Part shown: positions 11,081 to 22,564 of the stretch, in pieces
Numbering within the stretch: the first letter of the stretch is position 1
How the letters are laid out: each line of letters starts with the position of its first letter
Source: Monomorium pharaonis
Lineage: Eukaryota; Arthropoda; Insecta; Hymenoptera; Formicidae
Direction: 5' to 3'
Assembly (NCBI RefSeq): GCF_013373865.1
Contig: NC_050475.1
Coordinates: 17,034,358 to 17,098,357 of the forward strand
Length of the DNA stretch: 64,000 nt
The notes under the pieces: generated by a model
What the model saw: only the letters and a program-made list of their open reading frames with translations
Database searches by the model: none
Told to the model about the DNA's origin: nothing
Made by a program: the position numbers and the translations under genes

Positions 11081-11835
11081 TTGTGATCGTGGGACTTACT
11101 CACTGGTTCTCAAACAAATCTGTCTAAATGAAATAGATTTCTTGACCGGATGGAACGACACTAAAGTTTATTTATGCACTGATTCTACATGATTATATTC
11201 TATATACTACTATGACTACTGCTACATATACATAGAATCTTATAGAGGGAAGATCAAAATATAGGTGGTACAAATTGATTCTAATTGATAGGACTCTTTA
11301 CGGGATTATGCGGTGGGTGAATCTTAGATTTTCTTATTGGAGGAATCGTTATTTTTTTTGACAAATCATACGATGAGTAATGTGTCGAAAGTCTTTCTGC
11401 CTCCTCCCACATTACCTTAATTTTATCAAAAGAATCCCCCCTATTGCGTTGGTCTATCTTTCCTTCAAGATTAAAAGACAATAAATTCTTTATCGTCCTA
11501 TACGTACTACAGTATAGTTTGCAGACGGAGGAAACGATTATTTATTTTTTACTACTGTTTAGATTCTTTATTACTCATTTTTAGTGAGAAAACGTGAAAC
11601 CTTGCTTCAAACGTAAGTTTGTCTTTGTATTTCCACGTTCAGAATTTATTGTTTGTTTACTCGATATTCAAAAGGAATTGAAATTATCAACTTGGTTTTG
11701 TCTATCCGTATTTATTGTCATGTTTCTAACAGACTAATAATAGGCACATGAAAAAATTATCGGAGACCGAAATTTCGTTTGTAATTTTATTTGATCTCTG
11801 ACAAAGGGAAATCGTGGAGTCTGCCGAACGTAACA

Positions 11836-13076
11836 ATATAATATAATAAAGTTAATATTAATAATTCCAAAAAAAAAATCACAAATTTTTACTTAACAAA
11901 ACTATTATATTTATATATTTTTTTTAATTTGTATAGAACAATTGCTTCTTAATTGCTTTTTTTATTTCTATTATTAAATTTTTTAGTATTATTTAGTTAA
12001 AATTTTTAAATATATATATACTGAACAATAAAATTAAAGCAACAAAAATGTTTACCAAAATTTCACTCAACTTCAAATAATCGTAACTTCGGCAAAAATT
12101 ATTGTATTGGAAAGCTTTTTTTTATTTTAAAGCTTGAAGTTTCTAGAAGCTCTTAAAAAGCATTTGTCAAATCTTTCAATCAGGATCTTTTAGTTCCGTA
12201 CACAACTTTAATGCCTTGCCGTTTTAAAACTAAATAAGCTAGGGTATTGGAATTTCTACCTTAAGTTCTCTATCACAAGACTTTATTTAGCAATGAGGAG
12301 GATTATCCCACCGTTAGTTTTTCAGAACTAATAACCATTAGAAATGGGAGGAAAAAGCATGAATGACCTTGTTGAAGGGATTAGTGTTAAAAATATTGCA
12401 CAAATATCTTATTTATATTATATATGTATATTATTAAGTATACATATGATCTATCGTCTCCTATTAATTTTTAAAATTAATTTGACAATTCTATTTTTTT
12501 CTACAGTATATTTTGTAGCAATAATCGATATTTATTCAGTAATCAAGAATACAAATATCACCTTTAAAAAGAAAAATACATCAAACGATAAATATAAATA
12601 AAAAATTTAGATAGCTTTTTTAAATAATACAAAAGTGAATAATTTTTACTTGTAAATGTGTAATTTATTTAAAATAGAAAGTAAAAAATTATTTTATACA
12701 TAGCACCATATCTTATCTTATTTGTTTAATTTATCATGCAAACATTTTGTAAAATAAATTAAACAAATGTTAAAACAATTTTGCGATTAGAGATTACATG
12801 TTGATCGAAATGGAAATTAAGTTTGCTTCTACATTTAGAAAAAGCCGATAATAATGTACCGAAAAGATGCACTTTACTGTCATTTATTTCAATACATACA
12901 TGCATGACAACATTAAGAAATTTGGTGCAGTTTACGATAGAAATTGTAAAATTCAAATTATAAAATTAAGTAAATCTCTAAGCAAAAAATTGGTTTTATT
13001 TAGTTTTAATAAACCGTTATTTATATATATATATTAATAAATATATAAAAATGTTATTTATATATTTATTAAAGCT
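11836..13076. other. AT-rich spacer between the 3.2-kb element and duplicate B
   Basis: No gene recognised. The segment 12020-12360, beginning ACTGAACAATAAAATTAAAG, is less AT-rich and may be an eroded transposon fragment. The block near 12760-12930 resembles 6830-6930 and more weakly 2440-2560, the 3' flanks of the other acetyltransferase copies. Confidence 0.4.
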
Positions 13077-13315
13077 CCTTCTTTCTGTTGAATTCTTATA
13101 ATACTAAGAGTTATTTACTTATTTCTGCAAATATGCATTTTTTGCATATCATTTTTATAAAAAAAAGATATATAGTATTTAAGTATACTTTTTAAAATGA
13201 ACAATAAGACAATAAATGAATGGATTATTTTTTTTACAGAAAATAAAGTTATAAAAATGTTATTTTAAAATATAATTATTTTCTCCCGTTGCACTTTGCG
13301 TCAATCTAGTATACA

Positions 13316-15623
13316 TTACAATCTTTTACCCATAATTTTAAAATTTTTGGACTTAATACCGGGGAAATATTCTTTTCCATCCTTATCGACTAAATCGGCG
13401 TAATTTTGCGTAAGAAACTCTTCAAATCCCGCACCCGCTGCTGATTTCTGCGAAATTATCGATGTAAATGCAGTAGATGTCGCTGGCACTTTATACATAG
13501 GTCCAATAAGATCCCTAGATATTAATAGAAAAAAACATATATGAAAAAATGAAATTAATTAACATGATAGAAAATTAACATATAAAGTTAATAGCAATTA
13601 ATTATAAAGAATTAAAAATTAGAAATTATATAAGTGACTCTTACAACAATAATGTCGTAACAACTTGTTGATAAAATAAGTACAAACCAATAAACACAGT
13701 ACAAAACATTCAGCAACTATGTTATGAATGTTCTGCTATATAGAAATTTAATTTATAAAATTGTTAAATTCCATATTTTTTTAAATATTAAACATAACTT
13801 TGCATGCTTTTAACATTCTGTCAAATTTATTTATTCAAATATTTATAAATGTATAATAAATTATGTTTATTTATAAATAAGTTAAAATAAATTTATTAAA
13901 TATATAACTATATGCATATATGTATCGAAACAATTAAAAAATGATTAAGGATGGTAGATAAACTGAATTATTTAATTCTTTTTAGATAAAAGTAGAAGAG
14001 CTACTTTGTTTTGAAAAGATTGATGTAATCTTTTTGAACTTCGGACTATGGCCATTATTCATAGTCGAATCTTAATTATTTCAAAACCTCAAGTAATGTC
14101 TTAAAATACTAATACAGCCCTATGGTTGATAGCATCTTAAGATAATCTTAAATATAAGGTTCGACTATAAATATTGGGCTATGAAGTGATGAAAAATCTT
14201 AATGTGTTTTATGTGTGAACTATGTTTTAACATAAGATGCGTTCGGGGAGACACTATTAGCGCTATTAGCATCATTGCTCATTAAAAGTAGAAAAAAGAT
14301 AAATTACTGATGATACCGCTAATAGTGTCTTTCTGAACGCATAATGTATTAACACGTGTCATACCTGATTTTTAGAATATCTTTGCCTAATCCATATCCT
14401 CGATAATCAGGATCGACGCTAAGACCAATAGCGTATAAATATTTGTCAACTCCATAACGTTCATACACCACCTTTGTCGCACTCGCTATGATTTCGAATG
14501 TATTTTTGCACTTCTCTGACGTAAACTGTAATGATCATTAATCCCAACTTAGTTACATAATCGTATTTGTGACATGAACTTGTGATACCATATTACTTGA
14601 TAATATATAGGTAGAAAACAAAAACATCCTTGACGTATTATCACAAAAGGCGAAGGACGCCGCTAAATGAATCAAAACACTTAACGATCATTATATATTC
14701 ATATAATATAATTGTATGAACAATAGACGGATAATATTTATATACTGACGTTGTATAAATATTTCATACATTTGTATAAAAATATGTTTTTCATCGCTTT
14801 TATAACAATATTATTATGAAAAAGTTTACAATTATATTATAATTGTGTACACAATAGAGTAAAGTTGAACAAAACTCAAATTTACTTTAAAAAGAAAAGA
14901 GAGAGCTTCATGGGACTAACCTGATAACCGGAAATACTATCTTTCTGATCTTTAACGTCCACACCCAGAGCATTCATACCCGCGATTATAGGTTTTCCAC
15001 CATTGGGATTATCAATAAATGCAGCTATAGATATGCCTTCTGCGAGTAACAAACGCCATATCGTACTTACGTCTTGTACAAATAAAGGATCATTTTTCGC
15101 GTCTGCAAATAAGATTAAACAAAAAATGACAACGAACGTTACAACCCATAAATGCTGATCACAAAATAAAAATTATATTTTCAGCTTTATTAAAAATTAT
15201 GTCGAAAAGAAAAATAGTTTTTGCTAAATATTTTTTTACAGCTGTTTTGTTACAAATCCGCTAACGATAAATGGTATTGTCCTTAAAAAAAAACATTACA
15301 TTATTAAACATTTATTAAAACATACCTAAACAAGCACAAGTCACTTCATCGGCTAAGAAATACGTGCACATGTGTTGAACCGCTTCCTCATATCGGTCCT
15401 CAGGAATCTCCTGAATCGTGAACTTCATCAGCTTCCCATCCTTATCCTTCTTCTCTATTTGTTGCCAGATTTTGGGTGGCTGGTCCGATGGTCTGATGCG
15501 TTGCATTTTGTCTATTTCTTTCCGTAACTCTGGTCCGATAGCTCCAATGTTCACTTTCTGTGAATACAACCGCGTCAAATGACACTTTGTCCAAGCGTCG
15601 CGGAAACGTATGATTTTCAACAT
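13316..15623 (-). CDS. Arylalkylamine N-acetyltransferase-like GNAT protein, copy 3 (4 exons, 279 aa, possible mitochondrial leader)
   Basis: Exons on the minus strand are 15623-15326, 15102-14921, 14525-14365 and 13514-13316 (298, 182, 161 and 199 nt). All borders are GT-AG and phases 1, 0, 2 agree with copy 1; the join is open for 279 residues. The catalytic-type IPEDRYEEA lies in exon 1, and the acetyl-CoA loop RGYGLG is at residues 202-207, canonical for GNAT enzymes. The C-terminus ends KIMGKRL. The first 38 residues are absent from copy 1. They are basic, poor in acidic residues up to about residue 24, and include TRLYSQK, the kind of sequence cleaved on mitochondrial import. Mitochondrial location is inferred, not shown. 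An alternative start at MQRIRPS would give a cytosolic form like copy 1. Expected activity is acetyl transfer to an arylalkylamine or related amine; the substrate is unknown. Confidence 0.87.
14050..14180. mobile_element. MITE with TATTCATAGTC ends (copy B, in last intron)
   Basis: Diverged counterpart of 8054-8202, in the same position of the duplicate, inside the last intron of acetyltransferase copy 3. Confidence 0.6.
14237..14342. mobile_element. 106-bp inverted-repeat element with ATGCGTTC ends
   Basis: The left arm starts ATGCGTTCGGGGAGACACTA. The right arm is its complement with two or three mismatches. It sits in the last intron of copy 3, 22 bp from exon 3. In copy A only the left arm remains (about 8262-8295), fused to the exon 3 remnant. 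Confidence 0.75.
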
Positions 15624-18600
15624 TAGTAATGCGACGACCTCTGCTCGTTGCTGACGTGACGACCACCACCGATCGAATAGTCTGGGCTTATTATCAACTA
15701 TAACATTATACTCTTTAAGCTACTCACTAATGACGGATGTAACATGTGTGCTATCGCAATACTGTAAATATGTTATCGTCTTTCGGTTTCTATCTCATTT
15801 GTACATATGCGTTTTTTTGTATTCATTTCTTATCTGTAAATTTGTGTCTTCTCCGGAAACAGTTTCCATGTGTAGTTTCAATTTTATAAAATTATCGTTG
15901 TTTTAAATAGAACAAGAAATGAAATAGACTAACAATTTAAATAAATAACTATATTGTGACAATGAAAATGAAAAATAAATATAACATTATTTTCCTTGTA
16001 AAAAAGCTTAATATTTAAATATTACTTATACACAATAAATATTTATTTAATTAATCCAATAAAAATTTTTCAATATTAATCTCAAGATGGTGATTATTAA
16101 TAAAATAATGCGCCGCCTAAAGTGCTCTTTCCCCCTACACACATATACATGTATACATAAAAATGTCAACAATTTGCTCTCAAATACTCTCAAATACAAA
16201 AAAATTTTAACCGTTTTTTTGTAGTTAATATTTTAGTTTTTTGTAGTTAATATTTTAGGTTAGTACCACTTAAATAAAAATATGATTTGCTTAATCTGGA
16301 TATTGACGGAACTAATTAAGAGATTTGACTAGTACAACTTAAGTCTTTGAAATAAATAAATATATAGCTAATTGCAATTTTCAGTTACACAGGGTTAATT
16401 TGGAAAAATAAATGTAAAATTAGGGTAACGCGCAATCCAAATAATTTAATTCCTTAATCGTGGGCCCAGAGTAGGTTACCTTTTTTCCAGAGTATAATTA
16501 AATTTAATTATACTATATAATTAATATGATAATAATTAATAGTATACGTACGTTTGCTCGTTTACTTGACTCGCATGAAACCTGCAACACACGTTTAAAT
16601 AAATTACCAGAAAAAGTGGGCAAAATATGATCATATATAAATATATATAACTAGACATAAAAAGATCTAACGTATATAACATATATAATTATATATAATT
16701 ATATATGTAATAATAGTATCAAAATTTTATAGCCTGATATGATCTTATTTGTTTGTAATCATATTTGTTCAAATATTTCCATATATATAATCATATGTAA
16801 CTGAATATAATTACATAGATAAAATTATATCATTTTCTCATTCAAATATTATTTATACATGATCGTTATACAATTATACAATTATTAATATTAATATTAA
16901 TAAATTTAAGCAAATTATTGATATAGGAGAAGCAATTAAAGAATAATTCTTTAATGTTTCAATTTTAATTACTTTTATTTGCAATGTCAGTTTTTAAATT
17001 TCAAACTCGGTCTCGGAATTGAGCCCACTACGTACGCTTTAGTTTATTTAAGCAAACTAATTTGAAATAAGTAATAATAAAATAATGTTTTATATTTACT
17101 CCAATTACTTGCGCCAGTCACAATAACTGTGCAGTTTTGACATCTGTATACTTCAATAAACTTGAACAGACAGACGTGTTTACGCATGATTACATGAATG
17201 TGGTGATAGTCGGCTTTGATTGATAAATATTTGATAGTGTTAGAACAGTTATCTATTCGCTATCACATCGTGCATGTGCAATTCTCCACTCCTCTTTTTC
17301 AGATTAACATTATCGAGTATTTATGTAACATGTTTTGTTACATGTGAATTTATATTGTAATAATTGTAAATTTAATACATAATCGCGCGATTAGAATGTA
17401 CGCGATTTCCAAAATAACTGAATAAACTGTTTTTAGAATTCCTACGAATTTCTAATAAAATAATAAAAACTAAAACAAAATTTTTAGAACGTTCTATCAT
17501 GAAAATAATAAAATTATTTTCATAAGAATATTAATAACATTTTGTAATTTTTAGTAGTAAAGATTGAAATGGTTTTGTATTTACATCCAATTTCTACAGT
17601 TACTCTAGTTTTAAATATTTAAATAAATATAAAAATTATTTATTTTAAAAAATATGTACATTTTTTATATGCCTACATATATGTTAATTGAAACATTTAT
17701 ATCGATATATCGATATGTTATAATTATGTTATCAACAATAACTTATAAGGCTTATCTGACTTATAAGATTGAATTGTGTTAATTACATTATATTACATTT
17801 ATCAAGTTTTTCTACATTTTGTCTACATTTCGCGTGTTACATATTGAAGAACAAAAGTAAATTGAAAATTATCTTTAATAATTCGTTAAATAAAATGTTG
17901 CATGTAATGAATTTTATAAATGAAAGTTATTATTTTTCTATGATATAATAGAAAATGAAAAACATACTTTTTGTGTCCTAATTGTAAAAGAGCGAGATGT
18001 GACAAGCGTCATTTTTTATGCTTTTGTTTTTCACATTTTTTAAAAACAAAATCATAAAATCTCTTCACTTAAAAGCAATACAATTATTGCAGATTCTTCG
18101 TCGTTAAAGATTATTTTCTGACAAAATCAACGAATGCGTGCGGACAAAATCACGTGCGGATACAAAAAAACAAATAGCTTATTACGTCATGGCTACGATT
18201 CATTTAAAATATACAAAGATTAATAGGAATATAATTTCTTTTTAAGTAGGTACCATGTAAAATGTAGCAATTAAGTGGCGATAAATTATTAGATAATTTG
18301 TGTGATTTTTATTGAACTCATTAAAGCTATTGTGTCTGGATTTAAAAATGAGAAATATGAATCACAAAATAAAACTCCCCCCCCCTCCCAAAAATTAAAT
18401 ATTTATCTAAATAAACTATGTAATTTATTATTCAAACTACAGTGTGTTGCTACGAAGCGAATAAAAAACTAAGAATTTGTTTTATGACCAAATTTAGTAA
18501 TAGAGTTTGACGAAAAACACATGACGTTTCGACCAGATGTTTTAACTTCAGTTATAAAAATGTCTTTACTTTTATATTGCTAATCACTCAAATTGTTAAT

Positions 18601-19117
18601 TTTTTACAAACATTTTTTAATGTAATCTATTAGAAATAAAACTTCGTGCCTCAAATTATTGCACTTATGTATAAAATTCTTTGTTGATTGGTCAAACAAA
18701 TGCTTCAAATCATTTGCAGCGTTAAATGGAACAGGCATCTATCTAACAACGGTTCAAGTTTGCGGATTCGAAAATGAAATTCTTAGTACTTTTACTTTAA
18801 GAAAGAGCAATAATAAAAATTATAAGAGTGACAATGAAAATTAATAAAATCTATTTTTCTTTGATTCCAAATTTGATATCTTTAAAACGTATCTATTATA
18901 ATATTATGATTCTTAACTTTTACCTTATAAAAATCTCACAAGTTTTACTTAACTAAGTAATTAACTCTTCAACGTACATGTTTTCCATAGTCGAGAGCAA
19001 AAATCTAAAATTTTCTTTCTTGACGCTTTTATCGCTAATCAACAATTAAAAATGCAATTATGTTAGAACAATAATAAATGATAAGAACGACGATATTAGT
19101 GATAAAACTCAATATAT

Positions 19118-19164
<47 letters not shown>

Positions 19165-19700
19165 GTGTTTACATTAAAGTGCAGAAGTAATGAAATTGAT
19201 TAATGATAAGAGGAGAAAATTTAGATATCAATTTTTTCATTAATTATAAAAAACATGGATGTTAAAGAATTAATTAATAAAACATTTGTGAGATTATCTC
19301 CATAGGAAAAAAAAGATAAGCATTAAGACAAATAATTAATCGATCCGTGATTTGATTAAGTAGGGCCTACAATAGAAAATGTATAACGCAAAACGCTAGA
19401 CACAATGCGTAAGCCATGGACGCAATGATCCAAAATACACTATATACATAGACGCAACGCAGATATCAAACAACGTATTTATGTATTAATGTAATAAAGA
19501 AACGTGATCGAAAATTATTACTTTAAGTATAATTTTAAGTGTAGTGACTGTAAAAACAAAATTACACTTATCTCAAAGAGATCGTCGAGGCAGAGAAAAA
19601 TGATGGTATACTAATTTGATATAATGACGTATAACCTTGCAATAAACACTGTATAAACACCGTGTAAACGTTTTGTAATGTTTTCACAATAATGTAAAAC
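15624..19700. other. 4-kb AT-rich intergenic DNA, no gene recognised
   Basis: Only short open frames with no recognisable product occur (for example 18659-18844). It contains ATAT-rich tracts near 16640-16860, a C-run near 18374 and a (TA)n microsatellite at 19120-19158. The first 130 bp resemble the 5' flank of acetyltransferase copy 1 and may hold the copy 3 promoter. Confidence 0.45.
19120..19158. repeat. (TA)n microsatellite
   Basis: About 39 bp of uninterrupted TA dinucleotides. Confidence 0.95.
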
Positions 19701-20306
19701 TTCGCATATGCATTACATGTGCTTTCTTTCATGATTATCACTTTTCATTTTGATTGACTGTCGCAGAAAATGCTACATCGACGCAACTTAAAAAATTGGA
19801 ATTGACCAACTTTTCGCGTGTCTCTATTTCGCGGTCTGCGTAGCCTTTGCAATTGAAAATTTGTCACGTTGCGGCTTGTGTTGCGGCTTGCATTTTTTAC
19901 GTTTGTGTTTATTGTAGACCTTACTTTAGCCGCTTACTTGTCAACCGTATCACTTTTTTAATAGTTTTTTTACTACTCTATGATAAACGCCTTAGTTCCT
20001 TAGATAATATGAGTCTTTATTTTACATAAGCTTAAATGTTTATTTATCGTCTTACTTTTGAGATAGAAACATATCAGAATTATTAAATATTCTCTATCAG
20101 TCTTCCTTAAAACTGGATTTATTTCAAATTTCAGATTTACTTTAAATTGATCTCGAATCCTTTTTGAGTTTTCTCTCCACAAATTATTTACTATACGATT
20201 TTAATCCTTAATTGCTCTTTTGATCTTATCTCATCTTTACACGGAAAAAAAAGATTTAGTTCACATGATCAGAAATATTTAGTTGTAAACAATATGGCTG
20301 CATCAT

Positions 20307-20360
20307 CTAGTTATCTTTAAACGATAATCATGCGTATGGTCATCGTTTAAAGATAACTAG
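20307..20360. repeat. Perfect 19-bp stem hairpin
   Basis: Arms CTAGTTATCTTTAAACGAT (20307-20325) and its exact complement (20342-20360) flank a 16-nt loop. Confidence 0.9.
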
Positions 20361-20669
20361 ATTGATAGGACTTTTAACTTTAGCCAACTTATGTCAACTA
20401 TATCAATGTAGTTGCGCGAAATTTGGTGTAGTAACCAGTACATAGTTAGGACTTCTTTCCCATGGCTAAGCTAATTTATTCATATAGTTGTATCAATCGG
20501 GATGCTACGCTATAAAGCAGCGATGTCGGAAAACAAAAGCGATTCACTACGCACACAACTATAAAGATGTGGATTGCTTGGTTCGCTATGCGAACGTCGC
20601 GTGCACAGTAATGATGCACATCAGCGTTGGGAAGATAATTTGGTGTCTCGGTCATAGGATACACGTGTC

Positions 20670-20809
20670 TTAAGGCCATTGCACGTACATTTCTGTAATC
20701 ATTACCGTAAGAAATTGAGCAATACAATTGGTTAATTCGGTCGGTTACGGCTGATTTGAGCAATATGATTGATCAAAATCTTCGATTACAATTACGGAAA
20801 TGGCCTTAA
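20670..20809. mobile_element. 140-bp MITE flanked by TTAA
   Basis: TTAAGGCCATT at the left and AATGGCCTTAA at the right. Inverted arms continue for about 25 bp with mismatches. The TTAA on both sides is the target site used by piggyBac-type elements. Confidence 0.75.
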
Positions 20810-21328
20810 CGTGGGTGAAGTCATCGTGTCGTGTTGTTCGCGTGCACAGTAATAGTGCGCATTGATATTGACTAATGATGAATGTGACTACAACTAACAA
20901 TCATTCAAAATGTGAATAATTAATTTTTATATTGCATCAAGACAATTTGTCTAAGTCAACCAAACAATATAGTTGTCATTAAAATATTAGTAGTTGCAGT
21001 ATCAAGAAATAGTCTGGTTGGAACAACCAGATGTAGTTATTGTTGCAACATAAGTATTTCGAGTCCATTTAAAATTCTTTTTCTACAAATTATTTGCTTC
21101 GCGAATTCAATTCTCAACTGCTCTTTTGATCTTATCTTTACTTTTTCGAACTATCTTTTAAGATGCATTATCGCTGTTTTTTCTTGATTAATTGATATGA
21201 TAACGTGATTAATTACTTTATTGAATGTTCTTCGTGAATCGACAATCGAAAGTGCTCAATCAGTTCTTCACATAGTACTGGACTACTCTGTGCAAGTATT
21301 AAATTTTAAGTAGCTTCAATCTTCTGCC

Positions 21329-22564
21329 ATGTCCAATTCAAGTTTTGATTCGATTATCAAGCAACAGGACGAGTTGTATCGTCTAATAAAAGGAGCCATT
21401 AAAAATCTTGATGAAATTAAGAAAATATCTCAAATTGACGACCGTATTAAGGAATTGGAGACAAAGTGGGATAATTTCAAAAGTAAACACGATGAACTAA
21501 TTGGAATGAAAACGGAGAAGACTAAAAAGCACCCCTACTTTACGGAGCTTTACAAGAAATGTGAAGAAAAATATTTCTATACGAAAAATAAAATGCAAGA
21601 TGTTCGCATAAAAATAGAAGGCGTAAGTACGCATGCTGACACCAATATTAGTCAACCTTTACCAAAGGAAATATCTCTGCCGAAATTCTCTGGAAATTCT
21701 CACGAGTGGTCTTCCTTTCGCGATCAATTTGAATCCAAGGTGAATGGAAATTCTGATATTACTTTCGCTGACAAGTTAAATTATTTAAGGAATAATGTCA
21801 CTGGCAAAGCGAAACAATTTCTATCAATTCTACCCACAGAATTTAAGTTTTTCGATGACACTTGGAAAACCTTCGCCTTACGCTACGATGAAAAACACTT
21901 TTACATTAGTGAATGTTTCGATGAGCTATTTAATGTGTTGGATAAATCGTCCGAAAATCTCATGAAGTTAACTGCAGTCAAAGAATTCCTCTCCAATTTG
22001 AAAGCTTTAGGTGTTCCGGTTGATTCATTAGACCTCTTTATAACATATTTCACATATTACTTGGGTTCAAAATTCCACGAGGACTGGGGACAGCGGCAGA
22101 ATAAATCTACTGAGACTTTTAATCAGTTTGAAAAGTTTTTAGAAGAACGGATAAAAAATCTAGAAACGGCCCATACCAGTCAACAATCTCACGCATCGGA
22201 ACATCTTTTTTCCAAAACACTGAAATGCGAATGTTGTGATAGCAACGCTCATTTAATTGCATCGTGCTACAATTTTTACATGATGTCGATTCATCAACGA
22301 TATAACGTCTTGAAGAAGAAGCGCCTGTGTTTCTCTTGTTTTAAGAGACATAAATCCGAATGCCTGTCTAAAAATCCATGTCAAATCTGTTCGAAAGAGC
22401 ATCATACATTGCTTCATAACCCAAAATGGCACGATGGCGAGTCATCGGATTCTATTCAGAATGCAGAAATTTCATTGCAACCTAAAGGACATCCATCACA
22501 TAAACGTACCTCGTCTTCTTTGAACTCAGAACCTGCACGCAAACGCGATAAGGATATTCCCTAA
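21329..22564 (+). CDS. Stand-alone BEL/Pao-type Gag protein (411 aa), unit 1
   Basis: An intact single-exon frame. Residues 1-100 are largely helical and charged. Residues about 111-280 match the DUF1759-type capsid region of BEL/Pao retrotransposons, with the marker ISLPKFSGNSHEW (115-127) and the VTGKAKQFL segment. A CX2CX4HX4C zinc knuckle follows (C300, C303, H308, C313), then a second Cys/His cluster at 334-359 ending HHTLLHNP. In complete BEL elements the frame continues into protease, reverse transcriptase and integrase. Here it stops about 47 residues after the last Cys/His group with a basic PARKRDK tail, and no pol sequence is seen downstream. There are no flanking LTRs. It could be a non-autonomous element or a host-adopted Gag; the intact frame beside two damaged paralogues fits either. 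Confidence 0.8.
   Translation: MSNSSFDSIIKQQDELYRLIKGAIKNLDEIKKISQIDDRIKELETKWDNFKSKHDELIGMKTEKTKKHPYFTELYKKCEEKYFYTKNKMQDVRIKIEGVSTHADTNISQPLPKEISLPKFSGNSHEWSSFRDQFESKVNGNSDITFADKLNYLRNNVTGKAKQFLSILPTEFKFFDDTWKTFALRYDEKHFYISECFDELFNVLDKSSENLMKLTAVKEFLSNLKALGVPVDSLDLFITYFTYYLGSKFHEDWGQRQNKSTETFNQFEKFLEERIKNLETAHTSQQSHASEHLFSKTLKCECCDSNAHLIASCYNFYMMSIHQRYNVLKKKRLCFSCFKRHKSECLSKNPCQICSKEHHTLLHNPKWHDGESSDSIQNAEISLQPKGHPSHKRTSSSLNSEPARKRDKDIP

Larger units (their letters stand above)
8605..11835. mobile_element. 3.2-kb element bounded by 28-bp imperfect inverted repeats, class unknown
   Basis: The left end begins TGTTACGTCCGGGAGACT and the right end, reverse-complemented, begins TGTTACGTTCGGCAGACT; about 23 of the first 28 bases agree. 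The base composition is richer in GC than its surroundings. Inside are a TATA-like stretch near 9301-9330, a CAGTTAGT-rich segment at 9350-9393, an open frame with 15-codon repeats (9448-9879) and a 42-bp minisatellite. I see no transposase, integrase or reverse transcriptase and no internal long direct repeat, so a full LTR element is unlikely. Alternatives are a non-autonomous DNA transposon or a very long solo LTR. The 8 bases on each side match 6 of 8, which is weak support for a target duplication. Confidence 0.6.
13077..14775. repeat. Segmental duplication, copy B (partner 6419-8604)
   Basis: The partner of copy A. It contains the intact last two exons of acetyltransferase copy 3 and flanking sequence up to about 14775. 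It lacks the MITE present at 7325-7569 in copy A. Confidence 0.8.
20241..21050. mobile_element. Insertion in the leader of Gag unit 1, with nested elements
   Basis: About 800 bp separate two leader segments that are contiguous in unit 3. The left junction reads ACACGGAAAAAAAAGATT, like MITE ends elsewhere. Inside are a 54-bp hairpin (20307-20360) and a TTAA-flanked MITE (20670-20809). Its own outer inverted repeats are not clear by eye. Confidence 0.45.

Noticed and set aside
21329..22564. Complete BEL/Pao retrotransposon at Gag unit 1
   Set aside because: No protease, reverse transcriptase, RNase H or integrase motif follows within several kilobases, and no paired LTRs are seen.
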